Source: Chara braunii (lineage: Eukaryota > Streptophyta > Charophyceae > Charales > Characeae). Taken from it: 50,361 nt of DNA. Where the stretch lies: positions 184,239 through 234,599 of the forward strand of contig BFEA01000791.1 in assembly GCA_003427395.1 (NCBI GenBank), in the 5' to 3' direction. The translations under genes and the position numbers were made by a program. The notes under the pieces are model-generated. The model did no database searches, had not been told where the DNA came from, and saw only the letters and a list, made by a program, of their open reading frames with translations. Shown here piece by piece: positions 20,743 through 31,309 of the stretch; positions within the stretch are counted from its first letter, which is position 1, and each line of letters starts with the position of its first letter.

Positions 20743-22047
20743 ATAGAGTGACTGCATGGCTCGACTACGTTCTGGATTTTATGAGTCGAGAACGAAATAG
20801 ACTGTGTCAGAACGGAACGATAGAGAGGGGTCCGGAAAAATGAGAGTGTCCTGCAAAAACAGCTATGTTCAGCATACATTGGCGAGCTCTTGACCAGCCC
20901 ATAAGACAAGAGAGTCAGCCTCAAGTCTGGACAGGCAGGTGCATTGGATTCCTCCATTTTTCTTTCAGTGTCCAAAACAGATGGAGAAGTCAAGAGTCCA
21001 AAATCGGGAATGGTGGAACGAGGAAGCTGTTTCTCTCGACTTTCGGAGTCTGACAGTGCTCCACCCAATCTCGCTTTTTGCATCGAGTCGCTAGAGCGAG
21101 CCTCAAATAAGTGAAAAGACAGGAGTTGTCCAACTGTTATGATTTTCTGCATATCATTGCTCCGGAGAGACCATCACTCCAATGCTATCGGATGTCACAA
21201 AGGATGGTTTAATTGTTATAATATCCTGTGACTGCTGCTCTTTCTGCAAAAGAGAAAGGAAGTAACGGAGAAAAAACTACCTTCTATGGTCTCCACGTGT
21301 CATTCTTACAGCTGCTCCTCCTATTCCCCTTTTGTTGCCAATTGGGGAGTATCGATAGCCTTATCATGCTGGTGCCACCTCACGACTGCTGCCATTATAG
21401 TATTGGTGTTCGTTGCGCCAGCTACACTGATTCAGGGGGCTCATTGCACCACTTCCCAAACACAAACTTTTGGGTGGGGAGCTCCACTGCACATCTCTCG
21501 CTAACCGCGTTTTCCATGAAAATGATTGGACTACCACGGAGAGAACGCGTCCGATTCAGTGAATCCCCTGTTTGCAACACCAAGGGCACGGAGGGACCTT
21601 CTGGCCTCACTGTTTTGGTGGGTGGCCTGTCTGTCCCGACAGGCCATCTGGGCATTGCCCAGCTCTTTCAAACCAAGAGGCACTGGCAGAGGCATTGGCG
21701 AGTGCAGTTGTGACACCCAATTTCCAGACTTTGCATCATCGCTAATCATATTGGGCTCCCACCAAACTTAATGGCTTTGGTGAGTGCTGCGGCAAGTCCT
21801 CAGCCAATTAATTTCATTTTATTTTTCTCAGAGTATCTGACTTTTTCCTTCACAGGGTTTCGATATTGTTCCTGCTCTCCCCCCCCCCTCCCCTTCAGAA
21901 AAAAAAAGAGGAAAAATGGCGGAATAGGATTGATGCAGGTATGAATAATAAGCGTAAAGGCAGCATGGATGGCTAAGTCAGGGATTGGGCTAGGACTGAT
22001 GAAATGGGGGAGGATATGAGCACAACAGAAAGGTTCGTCCAAGTATG
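20743..22047. other. Non-coding stretch
   Basis: No recognisable gene. A short perfect hairpin ggcctgtctgtcccgacaggcc-type palindrome (8-bp arms) lies at about 21627-21648. Confidence 0.4.
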
Positions 22048-22204
22048 TGTTTCTTTTTTTTCTTTTTTTCTTTTTTTCTTTTTTTATCAAAAAGAAAGCC
22101 TTGGCTGTAGAGGGTGATACGAGCATCCCCCGCTAGTAGTAGCCTCCAACTGCTCCATCTATTGGTGGGGAGCTGCACCTGCTGGAAACTGGGTCCAGCG
22201 TCCC
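22048..22204 (-). repeat. R1 repeat, A-tailed copy
   Basis: A T/C-rich run on the plus strand is followed by gatacgagcatcccc, ctccatctattggtggggag, ctgcacctgctggaaact and gggtccagcgtccc. The same ordered blocks occur at 34866 and 38510. Read on the minus strand it begins GGGACGCTGG and ends in an A-rich tail, the layout of a short non-LTR (SINE-like) element. Confidence 0.7.
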
Positions 22205-22472
22205 ATTTTACATGAAAAGTACATACTGCTCAGAGAAATCAGGCTGCCGGCATTGACTACCCCAATCATAAGAAGGGGGGTTAACTGAGCAGTAGAAGGA
22301 TAAAGAAAAGAGACTCATAAGAAATAGACATGAGAAAGGATGTGTATGTTAGCGGAGTCCTCCCCAGGGGGCACCAGGGAGGAATTCCATATGATTGTGT
22401 ACAAGTCAAGATACATGTATATGTACTCAGATGCGTGTGGGTGTAAGGGAGACCGGTTAGGAGTATTATCAT

Positions 22473-23729
22473 TCAGGAAAGAATCTCTGCCAGAGAAAGG
22501 GCATGAGGCGGGAACGGGTCTGGAAAGTCCGAGGGAGGGCGTAGTGGGAATGAGGGTTCTATGTTTATCCAGTCTTCGAAAATTAAATGGTAGTCTCTTA
22601 TATCGTCCAAATCCCGCTGTCCCTCTTCCCTATCCCCACTCCATTCCACTTTTGCAATCCATCCCCCTCTCTCTCCTCCTACCTGGTCTGTGCAGAATGT
22701 TGTAATCTGCATCCAAACATCTCCGATTTGTCTAAAGGGGTCTAACTGTGCTTTTGTGTCCAACAATCTTTGTGTGAGTTCAAAGTGCACCTGCTGCTGG
22801 ATCTGTTCTGTGATTTCTGGCCCTTCCACTCTCACCTTTCCCATGGCCAGGGTGCATCTCTGCCACCAAGGTGCCCATATCACCGCTCTCCTTCCAAGTC
22901 TGTACATATTCTCAACGAAGGCCGTGGCTGCTCCTGCCAGCGGCCAGTGGCCAGCCAATATGGCTTGCCAGGACCAGGGCCAGGGGATTGTCGGTTCCAT
23001 TTTCCTCCATATGCGATCCCACCATCGCCAAATGAATTGGGTGATAGGGCATTGCATAAAAATATGTTCGATGGTCTCCGCCTTCTTATGGAAAGGAAAC
23101 AGACTCTGGCACCGCTGGCACCACGGAAGTAGCAGTCCTCTTTGTTCTAGATTAGTGCGGTCCACCAACCATGGTAACATCTGTGGGCACTCTGCCACTG
23201 CAGGGAGGTGATCTTCATAGGTTTAGATTTTTGTTCCTTGAACCATTGGATCGGTAAGAGGAGGGAGCGGTCCACATTTAGGTGCCTAGCCCATCGGTCG
23301 TTAACTGTGTCCCTCAACCGCCTTTTGGGTCTAAGCATTTTGTAGCCTAAGGCTGATTTGACCGACAGCTGGTGTAGGCGGATGTAACCAGGGTTGGGGC
23401 CTCCCCTCCTCTGGGAGGTTTTCCATGTCCATTCCGCGGCATCCAGAGTCAGGTCTTGGATTGGTTTGAATGGCTGGAACACCACCCTCTGTCCCTTCTC
23501 TTCTACTATACATGGATGCTTTCTTTTTCCATTTGAAGGGGTGTCTATTTCCTTGGAGGGTGTCTATTCTGGTGATAGTGTAGTGTTCGACCAGGACTGT
23601 TTGAGATGAGACCATATGTACCTGGCCCACCCTCAGCGGGGCCTCCGTGCTTGCCACCCAATCGCCTGCTCTCAGAGTGGGGCCTTGTCTAAGGATTTGG
23701 TACCACGCGAGTGGGATGGCTTCAATTAA
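22473..23729 (-). pseudogene. LINE A ORF2 C-terminus with zf-RVT domain
   Basis: The part downstream of the nested insertion resumes in frame with LIEAIPLAWYQIL. It continues through a connection region (SLQWQSAHRCYHGWW) into a cysteine-histidine cluster CQRC ... EHIFMQC (CX2CX14HX4C, near residues 27-50 of the last open piece). That is the zinc-binding zf-RVT motif typical of plant LINE ORF2 ends. Trp-rich sequence after it (FIWRWWDRIW) is usual for this domain. The last open piece runs from 23198 to a stop at 22473. The preceding piece (23485-23147) is in a different register and ends at a stop, so at least one frameshift or stop separates them. Confidence 0.85.
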
Positions 23730-24458
23730 ACCACCAGTACCCCGCCCAACCAAACTTTTTGCTCTTCTTGAATTCATGGAAGGCCTGGACAGGGTCAGTA
23801 GAGGCTGGGTAGAGCCTCGATAGAGCTACGGAGGTCGTTCGTTTTGAAAACGAGAAGCAACGACCAGTGACCACAATATCATGATTTCTCACAATGAAAA
23901 AAGAAAAAGAAGAAAAAAGAAAAAAAAAAAAGAACGTTTGTCCTTTCTTTATATGGTAAAGAGTGAGGGTACTGCCAGTGTTGGCTCGTTAAAAAAAGAA
24001 AACATCGAGACAAGGGGGGGGGGGGGGGGGAGGGAGAGAGGAAACTGCCCCGAAAACAGCGCGTACTGCCCCCCAAAATGGCGCGTTTGACGGGCTGTAA
24101 GTCCTAAAACGAGGAGGTCGGGCAGCTGCACTGCCTCCAGTTGTTCAAAGTGGGAATGCATCTTGTGCCGTAACTTCGAACAATACAGAGGCTCAGGGTA
24201 AGGATGACACATAAATTAAGATATGGTCAAAAAAATAAAAGAAGAAAACAAGGGTACACCACACAGTTTGTCTTTTCTGGACGTCGTGGGCAGCTACACT
24301 TTGTCCACATGAGAAGGAATTTGGTGCATAACTCGGAACGATACAGAGAAGATTAGCATGAGATATGGTCCCACAGTAAGAAACTGCCCCGAAAATGGCG
24401 CGTACTGCCCCAGAAAATGGAACGTTTGACGGACCGCAAGTCCTACGAGATTTGTCTG

Positions 24459-24581
24459 GGGCCTGGCTCCGTTACTCACCACATGCACAAGAGACAAAAA
24501 TCATGGCTGTGTATATTTCCACTGTTCTAGCCGAAGATTCATTCCTCTTTTGCACATTTGGCAAGTAGTGGTGCTAAGCCC
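24459..24581. mobile_element. 123-bp MITE relative inside the TTAA element
   Basis: Ends ggggcctggctccgttactc and gtagtggtgctaagcccc-like are imperfect inverted repeats. The core (gacaaaaatcat, gttctag, gaagattcat, ttttgcac) matches 20621-20742 in the same order and nearly equal length. Confidence 0.65.
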
Positions 24582-24752
24582 TCAGGCCTGCCACCAATGT
24601 TGTTGGCAGCTTTTTCCTCAGCCGCGACTGCCCAACACGGACTTTTTTTTTTCTTTGGCAAGTTGTGGAGCGAAGCCCTCGGCCTGCCACCAATGTTGTT
24701 GGCAGCTCTTTCCTCGGTCACGACTGCCCAATCGCGACTGCCCAACACGGAT
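24561..24752. repeat. Tandem duplication of about 93 bp
   Basis: Ggcaagtwgtgg, ctgccaccaatgttgttggc, agctctttcctc and gactgcccaacacgga recur in order at 24561 and 24656. Confidence 0.85.
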
Positions 24753-24945
24753 TTTTGTTTTCTTTCAACAAAACAACAGGGGAAAAAAAAATCAATCGGG
24801 AAAAGGAAGAAACACCAAGTATCGGACGCCCACATTGAAGGACCAGTCGCCCGCTACTCTACCAGTTGCGTTCACATAAAACAAAGAGCTTTGGTAGCCC
24901 CCCAAAAAAGAGGTTCGAGAAGGTGGCTCGTAGGGTACTGGTGGT

Positions 24946-26990
24946 TTAAGTGATCCAAAAAATTTTCTACATGATGGCCGTACCATAGGTTTTCTCGCAA
25001 CTAGTCTCCTGTTTTCCAGCCTCGTCTATCATTGTCCCAGAGATCTCCAACCCTGAGCACACCTCGTTTAACCCAATTCTTCCAGGGTAGGGATGAGCTT
25101 GTCATGACGCAGCCAATCGAGTCCGTAATCCATCGATTCCCAAAGAGGGGTTGACAGTAAACTTCCTCCCAACGGTTGGGGTGGGTTCTGTCCGAGAGCG
25201 GGAGTCTATGCCAGGTGTCTAGCAGAGATGGCGAAAAGTTCTCCACTGTCTGGCCACCACCATCCAACTCTTCCCTTTCTTGGGGGAGCTTGCGCGCAAT
25301 CATCCAAAAACGGTCTTCCAGACATGTGAGCGGGTGGATCGTTTGGGGAGTTTCCGGGGCCAGCCGTATCAGATGTTCCAGAGCTTAAATCCACCACGGA
25401 CACTGGGGGTGGAAATAATTTTTTTAATCCATTTTAATCGTAATGTTTGCACTTGCATGGCTGGGTCAATTATCCCCAGGCCTCCCTTTGCCTTAGGCCG
25501 GATAATTAAATCCCATGCCACTCGGCTAATCACGTTGCTTTGCTCGTTGTCCCCCCTCCATAGGAAAGCTGCTGCCTTTTTTCTCAGGCTCCTCAAGGCT
25601 GCTTTGCTCAATGACCATAGCAATGATTTATACCACAACGTTGCGAAGATTACATTGTTGATTACTAGAGCACGGCTAAAAAAGGATGTATGCTTGTTTC
25701 TCCAGTTGTTTAGTTTTTGTTGAGCCGGGGCGCTGATCCACTTGTCATTTGTTCGTGGGCGTCCTTCTGTGGTCATGGTTACCCCTATAATTCTTACTAG
25801 CGTTTCTAACGGCATCCATGTGATGCGCGGTGACTCTGGGGGACGACCCCCTTGATAGTGGATCCATCATCCTTGTGTTTTGCTCCCCCAGTTGACTGGC
25901 ATGTCAGAGACCTTGGCAAACTTTTTCATCATCTGTTGAATTTGTTCCATGTTGTGATGCGTGGCCTCCACTAGAATTGTGAGATCATCTGCAAAAAGGG
26001 AGCATACTGGGATTGCATCCTCTGGAATGTGTGTGACACAGATTCTGGTGATGTTTTTATTTGCCCGAAGGTTGGCAGCTAGTGCCTCCATAATAACCAA
26101 AAAAAGGAAGGGGGCGATAGGGTCCCCCTGGCGGACCGACCGTTCCAGGCGTAAGGGTGGTGTCAGGCATCTGTTGACTTGGACACAGGTGGTTGCATTT
26201 TGGTGCAGGGTTTGTATCCAGCGTCTGAAATCTGATCCAAAATTCATTTTTTCCAGATATTTGTCAAGGAACAGCTAGTCCACATGGTCGTAAGCCTTTT
26301 CGAAATCAATGAACACCTAGGCTGCGTTTTGACGGGAGTGTTTTGTGAGTTGGAGTACTTCATGGATGAACAAAATGTTCTTTTGTATATTTCTATTTTC
26401 CATAAAGCCGGTTTGGGAAGGATGAATGATATCTTGCATTACCGGGATCATTCTGTTAGCCAAGGCTTTGGACAACATTTTTGATAGGGCGGTAATTTCT
26501 AATATCAATTTTGTCTTTTTTTTTATATATAAGAGGGTCAATATCCCTTGTCGCACCCTTTTTCTCATCTCTCCTGTGGGCCATACTTCTTCGTAGAAAT
26601 CCATGATATCTTGGTTTAAAAAGTCCCACGTGGTTTTCCAAAATTCCTTAGGGAAGTCATCAATCCCAAACGTCTTTTCCTCCTTCATTTGCAGGAGAGT
26701 GGTTCATATCTCCTGTTTGGAGAGTGTGACTTCTAAGGATTCACGTTGTTCAGACGTCGGTGTTTTATTAACTGGTTTCAAAAATTCTTTTAATTGACAA
26801 CCGTGGTACAGCGCGCCTGACTTATCTACATGCGAGGAGAAGATGTCTTTATAAAAATCGTATGTTATCTTAGTGCAACGAATCGTGGTCACGACCGGGG
26901 CCGAATCTCTGACATCCAGTTCGTAGAGTGCCTCGATCATGGTCCTTTTGAGACGTGTTTTAGTTAGGCTAAAGAAATGGGAGTTCATCG
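24946..26990 (-). pseudogene. LINE A reverse transcriptase and start of connection region
   Basis: One frame runs from about 27240 down to about 25369. It contains the fingers (HPSQTGFMENRNIQKNILF), the A motif FIDFEKAYDHVD, the RQGDP motif (residues 39-43 of the 26247-25867 piece) and the catalytic box FADD (residues 85-88). It then continues to the thumb (SKTQG, LVRIIGVTMTTEGRP) and the connection (NKHTSFFSRALVINNVIFAT). In-frame stops cut it at 27007-27009, 26704-26706, 26317-26319, 26275-26277 and 25867-25869, and a TAG lies at 25001-25003 in the shifted frame downstream. Both Asp residues of FADD are kept, so the enzyme was lost by nonsense changes, not by loss of the active site. Confidence 0.92.
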
Positions 26991-27009
26991 CTACTTTTAT
27001 GGAGAATCA

Positions 27010-27380
27010 GGATAGCCTTGCCCTTGTCTGGGTTTCCTGCCATCGATATTGTGTGTGCTTCAAAAGTTGGGACTTTAAGTCAAGAATATGGGTTTGTAAC
27101 TCATAGGTCCACGATTTCTGCCATTGTGAGTTTTTCTTCTGCTCTGCGTCCACGAGGTTTTGCATTATCGTGATTTCTTGCTGGTGTCGTTGTGTAGCTA
27201 GATGTTTTGAGTAATTGTTGAATTTTTTTGCCATAGAAAAAAAAAACCGTTGTTGAACCAAGTGATCTAAGAGTCTTGATGAAGGCTGTAACCTTTCCAG
27301 AAGTCTCAAGCCTGTTGCAGGTATTTCTTGAAGGAATCGGACTGCAGTACGGAGGTATTAAGTTTATAGTAGTTAGCCCC
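27010..27380 (-). pseudogene. LINE A linker between endonuclease and RT
   Basis: Gln/Lys-rich helical sequence (KKFNNYSKHLATQRHQQEI, NLVDAEQKKNSQWQKSW) as expected between the two ORF2 enzymes. In the endonuclease frame further stops fall at 27381-27383 and within 27250-27310. A frameshift near the A/T run at 27237-27246 moves the reading into the RT frame. Confidence 0.7.
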
Positions 27381-28170
27381 CTAGGCAGACCATTTGCGAA
27401 AGGTCCAAACTGCCATACACATCTTGTGGTTCAAACCTGGGTATGGACTAGTTGGCAGTATTGCTGCTACAATGAACCCTCTTGTCAATTCTTCTGATGC
27501 CAAGATTAGATCGATTTGGGAATTAGACAGTCTGGCGGGATCATTGTTCAGGGTATATGTGAAAGCTTTTTCAGACAAGAAACTGCGCTTGAAGGTATTG
27601 AACAACGAAAGGGGAGTGCACAAGTCTTTCACCATCCGCTCATCCTTCTCTGCATTGTGTGCTGTAGAGGGTTGGACTTTCCATCGGTTTAGCCATCTAT
27701 CCGGTGCGACATTGAAATCTCCTGCTAGGATTATCGGGATATCTGGAGTGGGGACCGTTTCAATTTTTTTCGAAAAAGGTCGTTCTCTCACAGGTTGTGT
27801 TAGGGGCATATAAAGATATAATCCACATCATTTCAAGTTACAACACGCCCAACACCTTGACCCATCGTTCGTCCTCCTTATCCTCTTTCCAACTGAGTAT
27901 TTTTAGACGTGATTTGGGCGGGATCCATATTGCCACTCCGGCGCTCCCTGGGCTGGGGGCGAAGGCTTGGTAACTTTCAAAGGGCCAAACTTGCTTATGA
28001 GCCCAGTGGTGCTCTGGGGTGTCCAGTAGGTGGGTTTCCTAATGCACACTACATCCGACCATGTCCTTCCCCCGACCACCCGCATTAAATCCCGTAATGC
28101 ATTTTTTTTTTCCAGGTTGCGGGATGCTAAACCATTTACATTAATCGATCTAATATTCGGGTCTGCCTGT
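27381..28170 (-). pseudogene. LINE A endonuclease (EEP/APE-like) domain
   Basis: The start reads NIRSINVNGLASRN, the usual N-terminal Asn strand of AP-type endonucleases. LRDLMRVVGGRTWSDVVCIRKP follows in the position of the catalytic Glu strand (LQETK in relatives), but the Glu is not seen. The 27809-27381 piece has AGDFN (residues 29-33), SQIDLIL (97-103) and LNHKM (125-129), matching the catalytic Asp/Asn, Asp and His positions of the family. In between, RWVKVLGVL ... SLYAPNT is in another frame, so at least two frameshifts are present. This domain nicks target DNA to prime reverse transcription. Confidence 0.88.
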
Positions 28171-28255
28171 TGGAGTGTGTTTCAATTTTTTGTTTCTACT
28201 ATACACTACTTTTACCCAGTCCATCGTCGTTCGTTAGTCCCTTTGCCCCATTCTC

Positions 28256-29296
28256 TTATGCGTTTTGTAACGGTGACCATTCTTGTGTTTCCCAGTCTAC
28301 TTCCTTATTGAGAATATTTTTTCTTAATATAGTACAAATACATGTGAGCAGCTCATCAGTTGACCATATGTCTCTAGGTTTTATTTTTAGTTGTTGGGTA
28401 TCTAACAGTGCATTATGTGTGTGTGTCATTGTAGGCATGCCTCCTTGTTGTCTTCGAATCTCACATAGAGATCCTTGTAGGCCATCTTCAGGTTCTCTGA
28501 TGATACACTGATAGTGACCCTTGCCCTCGATTCGTAATGGCTTGCAATAAAATTTGTAACCTCGTGGACCCGTAATGCCTCTTCCCTCCGCATATGCCAA
28601 CCGTGTAATGTCATTCCTCCACAGGTTGAGGCATATGGGTCCTCTGACTCTGCAGGTGAGAGGCCTAGTTCCCATTTTCCTGTCTTCCTTCTGATTGGGA
28701 GCACCAACACTTTATCCCCCTTCGGCAGGCCTTTGTGGTACAACCCCTTCTCAATAAGTTGACGCATCTTTGACCGCTTTGAAAGCCCCATTTCCTCTAC
28801 CACCTCTGAGGTGTCATCCTCTCCCTGTTTGGTTTGTTCAATGTGCGTAGCCAGTTGTGTATAGTCGGGGGCTTGTCTGTGCAGCTCTTGGAAAGGTCTG
28901 TCGTTCTTGTCATTGAGGGGGGCTGGAATTTTTGGTGCACGATATTCCAGATTCTGACAACACCTGTTGCCAATTCGTGTCCGGGGAGAGCTCTTGCCCC
29001 AAAGCTTGTTTCAGGTTGGGGCTCTCATCCAGCAGGGAAAATAGTTGTACATAAGCCTAATCCCAATATGACGCAGTTTGCCCTGTGTACAGTCCCTGAA
29101 GTTGGGCAATTAACCATTCAGCAAGACCACTTAGCTTAGTTTCAACATCCGCTTCCCCTTGTGAACCCCAAACTTCAGGTGTGCTATCCATCATCTCCTC
29201 ATCTGGGGGACCCTTTGGAGGTTCCCAATCGATTGGTTGGGGCCCAAAAGCTTGAACGAATGGGTCCATATTGAGGAGGGGCTCTCCCATCGCCAC
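28256..29296 (-). pseudogene. LINE A ORF1 C-terminal region, conserved with copy B
   Basis: Overlapping frames carry KVLVLPIRRKTGKWELGL, then LYVRFEDNKEACLQ, then LDTQQLKIKPRDIWSTDELL. Copy B has the same order at 43850-43290 (GGIWEVGL, VYLKLEEAKHTDL, LQQLKVKASTFWSESDV). Conservation between two diverged copies argues that this was a real domain. I do not recognise it as a named family. The stretch from 29296 to 29057 upstream is Pro/Glu-rich and disordered-looking. Frame changes at about 28400 and 28810 break it. Confidence 0.6.
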
Positions 29297-29867
29297 AGGT
29301 CTTCCGGAAGGGTCCGTGTTGGGGGATGGTTCTTGTAGGGCCTGAATCCGTTGAGAAGGGTCTGATGCTCCTACCCCCCGCAGGTGTGTTGCCCAGTCCC
29401 CTGGTGGGTGCTAGAGCTCTCAGCCCTTAAATTCCTTTGTTTCTCTCCCCTCGACACCATTACATCCCTTCCTTGTTCCTCCCCGTCTTCCCCTCCTCCT
29501 CCCACCCTCTCCTTGTTCGTCCATTCGTTATTGCCTCCGACGGGGCTCTCCGACCTCCATTGTGTTTTGCCCATCCCTCCCCTTGTTTGTTCGTTCTGTC
29601 CTAGTTTCCCTGGTTGTTGCTTGGCTGCCTGTTCGTCCCCTGTTTCTATTGTGCTTGTTATGGCCTGAAATTTGCTGTCTAACTGTCCGGGGTCGAATTG
29701 ATGGTTTTGGTTATGCATTATTCCAGGCTTACTAGAGTGTGTTTTTTTTGTCGGGGCCGGGGTTTGCCATAATTCTCCCAGATCTGACGGGGTGATGAAA
29801 TCCTAAGGTATGGGCTTTGTCGGGGGCTCAGTCCCCACTGTTTCTTACCTGCTCTGTTTTTTGTGGG
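29297..29867 (-). pseudogene. LINE A ORF1 middle, low-complexity Gln/Glu/Gly segment
   Basis: The minus-strand frame of 29718-29371 is Gln, Glu and Gly-rich (GGGGEDGEEQGRDV). It sits between the zinc-knuckle piece and the C-terminal region, so it most likely belongs to ORF1 as a disordered linker. The plus strand of the same stretch is C/T-rich. Confidence 0.5.
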
Positions 29868-30566
29868 CTAGTGCATTTTTTCCTTTGGTGGGGGGGGGGG
29901 TGAGGGATTGAGGGTCCCGTCCATTTGTGCCTCCACCGATTTGGGGGGCATCCATTGATCTGGTGGTTTAGCATTCCAATCCACCACTTCCCATTTTTCC
30001 CATTCCCATCCTCTCATCCCACCTCCTTCTTTGGGTTCATCCACATATACCCATCCTTCGCACCTTGCGTCTACAGTTCTCCACCAGATGTCTTTGAACA
30101 GATCGCGCAACAGGGGTCCTGTGGATCTGATTCTTTTGGCCGGGTGGTGGGGGCAGTCAGATTCCATCGGGAGATGACTGTATGCCTGACATTTAAAACA
30201 CCATGGCCTTGTTTTATGTGTGGTGTGGATTTTGAAATCCCTCCCTCCCATTCGAAAGAGGATCACATCATCAATGGTAAAAAGGTGATATTTCGGTAGG
30301 TCCAGGGCCACCATAAGACAGTCATCCCTTGGAGCCACGTGGGGGGGGAAGGGGTCAATAAAATCAACAATCTTATTTTTTGAGTTAATTTCTGCATGAA
30401 AGCCCCTTGAATCTCGATGGGCACGTGCCGAAATTCCACCCAATAATGTTCCATTATTAGTTCGTCCCGCTTTTCCTATGGTCTTTGTTTTTTCGGGGGG
30501 GACCAGGGGAAGATCCGGACCTCCGATCGCCCACAAGGTATGCTCCACCATGTGTCCATAATTCAC
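29868..30566 (-). pseudogene. LINE A ORF1 zinc-knuckle domain
   Basis: A 232-residue open piece. Residues 60-110 (HAEINSKNKIVDFIDPFPP, DLPKYHLFTIDDVILFRMGG) lead into a cysteine knuckle WCFKC ... SH ... SDC (C123, C126, H131, C138; CX2CX4HX6C), two residues longer in the last gap than the usual CCHC. The C-terminus is Trp- and Pro-rich. ORF1 proteins of plant LINEs bind the element RNA and carry a knuckle in this position. It is open throughout but disconnected from the rest of ORF1 by stops at both ends. Confidence 0.8.
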
Positions 30567-30827
30567 TTGTCAGAATCAAACATATAAATTATCGTAAAAA
30601 CCATTGATGAAATAGGTTGGATCAGGAAGAAGTCACGTATGCCCTCTTCGGATCCTTTGAGGGTTGCAAGTATTTTTTTAATCCACCTTACCTTGTCATT
30701 GGCAGATTTGTAGGACCGTCGTCATAAAAAACTCACGTGCTCGCATGACGAGTGTATATTGCGTCTCTTTCCCTTATCATGTCGCTCGGGAGAGCTTTAA
30801 CCCTATGTTTTTTCCCCCCCTGATTGA

Positions 30828-31270
30828 TTATCTTATCTTCTGGGCTGACAAAGAATTTTGCAAGAAATAGGCCGACGTCGTACTCAGGTTATCCAGCGAA
30901 ATTTCCAGGTCACTCTCCCCTTCCCCATCTCTTTTGACTGACAATGTTTGACCTGTATACATCTTCTTGAGCTTATCGGCCCATGAAGAAGGGGACCCTT
31001 GAGAGGCGGTTCCTTTCTTCATCTGCAAGTCTTTCATTTCCTTTAACAGATTTGTCGGGAAGGGGGAGAACAAGGTTGCGGGTTTTCTTTGTGGTCAGCG
31101 AGGGGCGGATGGGAGGAGGCGGCCTTTTCCTGTGTCCCCCCTTCCATCCTCTCCTTCTCGTACCGGGGTCACCAATTAGCCGCGTGGTGACCCATGACAC
31201 CCTCATACCAGATTGTCGGAGGCCGTCCCCTTCCCTTCCTTCGTCTAGCTTCGTTTTTTAAGCTTGCCAT
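30828..31270 (-). pseudogene. LINE A ORF1 N-terminus
   Basis: An ATG at 31270 (minus) opens MASLKNEARRRKGRGRPP, a basic start. A second frame (31073-30828) gives a Ser-rich helical part with PSSWADKLKKMYTGQ. The two are not in frame with each other or with the knuckle piece. The choice of 31270 as ORF1 start rests on the ATG and the basic N-terminus just inside the G-rich repeats. Confidence 0.45.
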
Positions 31271-31309
31271 GCTATTTTGATTTAGGGGTGAGTTCACGCG
31301 AATGATTGG

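Larger units (their letters stand above)
23726..24949. mobile_element. 1,216-bp TTAA-flanked element nested in LINE A
   Basis: The element spans 23730-24945. TTAA lies at 23726-23729 and again at 24946-24949, directly outside perfect 12-bp inverted ends ACCACCAGTACC / GGTACTGGTGGT. A TTAA target duplication is the hallmark of piggyBac-type and a few other cut-and-paste transposons. The LINE frame is continuous if the insert and one TTAA are removed (HL...IEA across the site). The interior has no transposase-like ORF. It holds diverged tandem copies (about 24048-24180 versus 24285-24440), a 123-bp MITE relative (24459-24581), and a duplicated block of about 93 bp (24561-24750). It is non-autonomous. 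The TIR does not start with the CCC usual in piggyBac, so the superfamily call is tentative. Confidence 0.85.
22473..31270 (-). mobile_element. LINE retrotransposon copy A, nearly full length, dead, with a nested insertion
   Basis: Minus-strand order is ORF1 (31270 to about 28256), endonuclease (about 28170-27381), linker, reverse transcriptase (about 26990-25867), connection region, then the zf-RVT C-terminus (ending 22473). This is the domain order of plant-type non-LTR elements, which copy their RNA at nicked chromosomal DNA. The whole coding region is broken by premature stops and frameshifts, so it cannot move by itself. A 1,216-bp DNA element (23730-24945) splits the connection region. 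No clear poly-A tail is visible below 22473. Confidence 0.9.
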
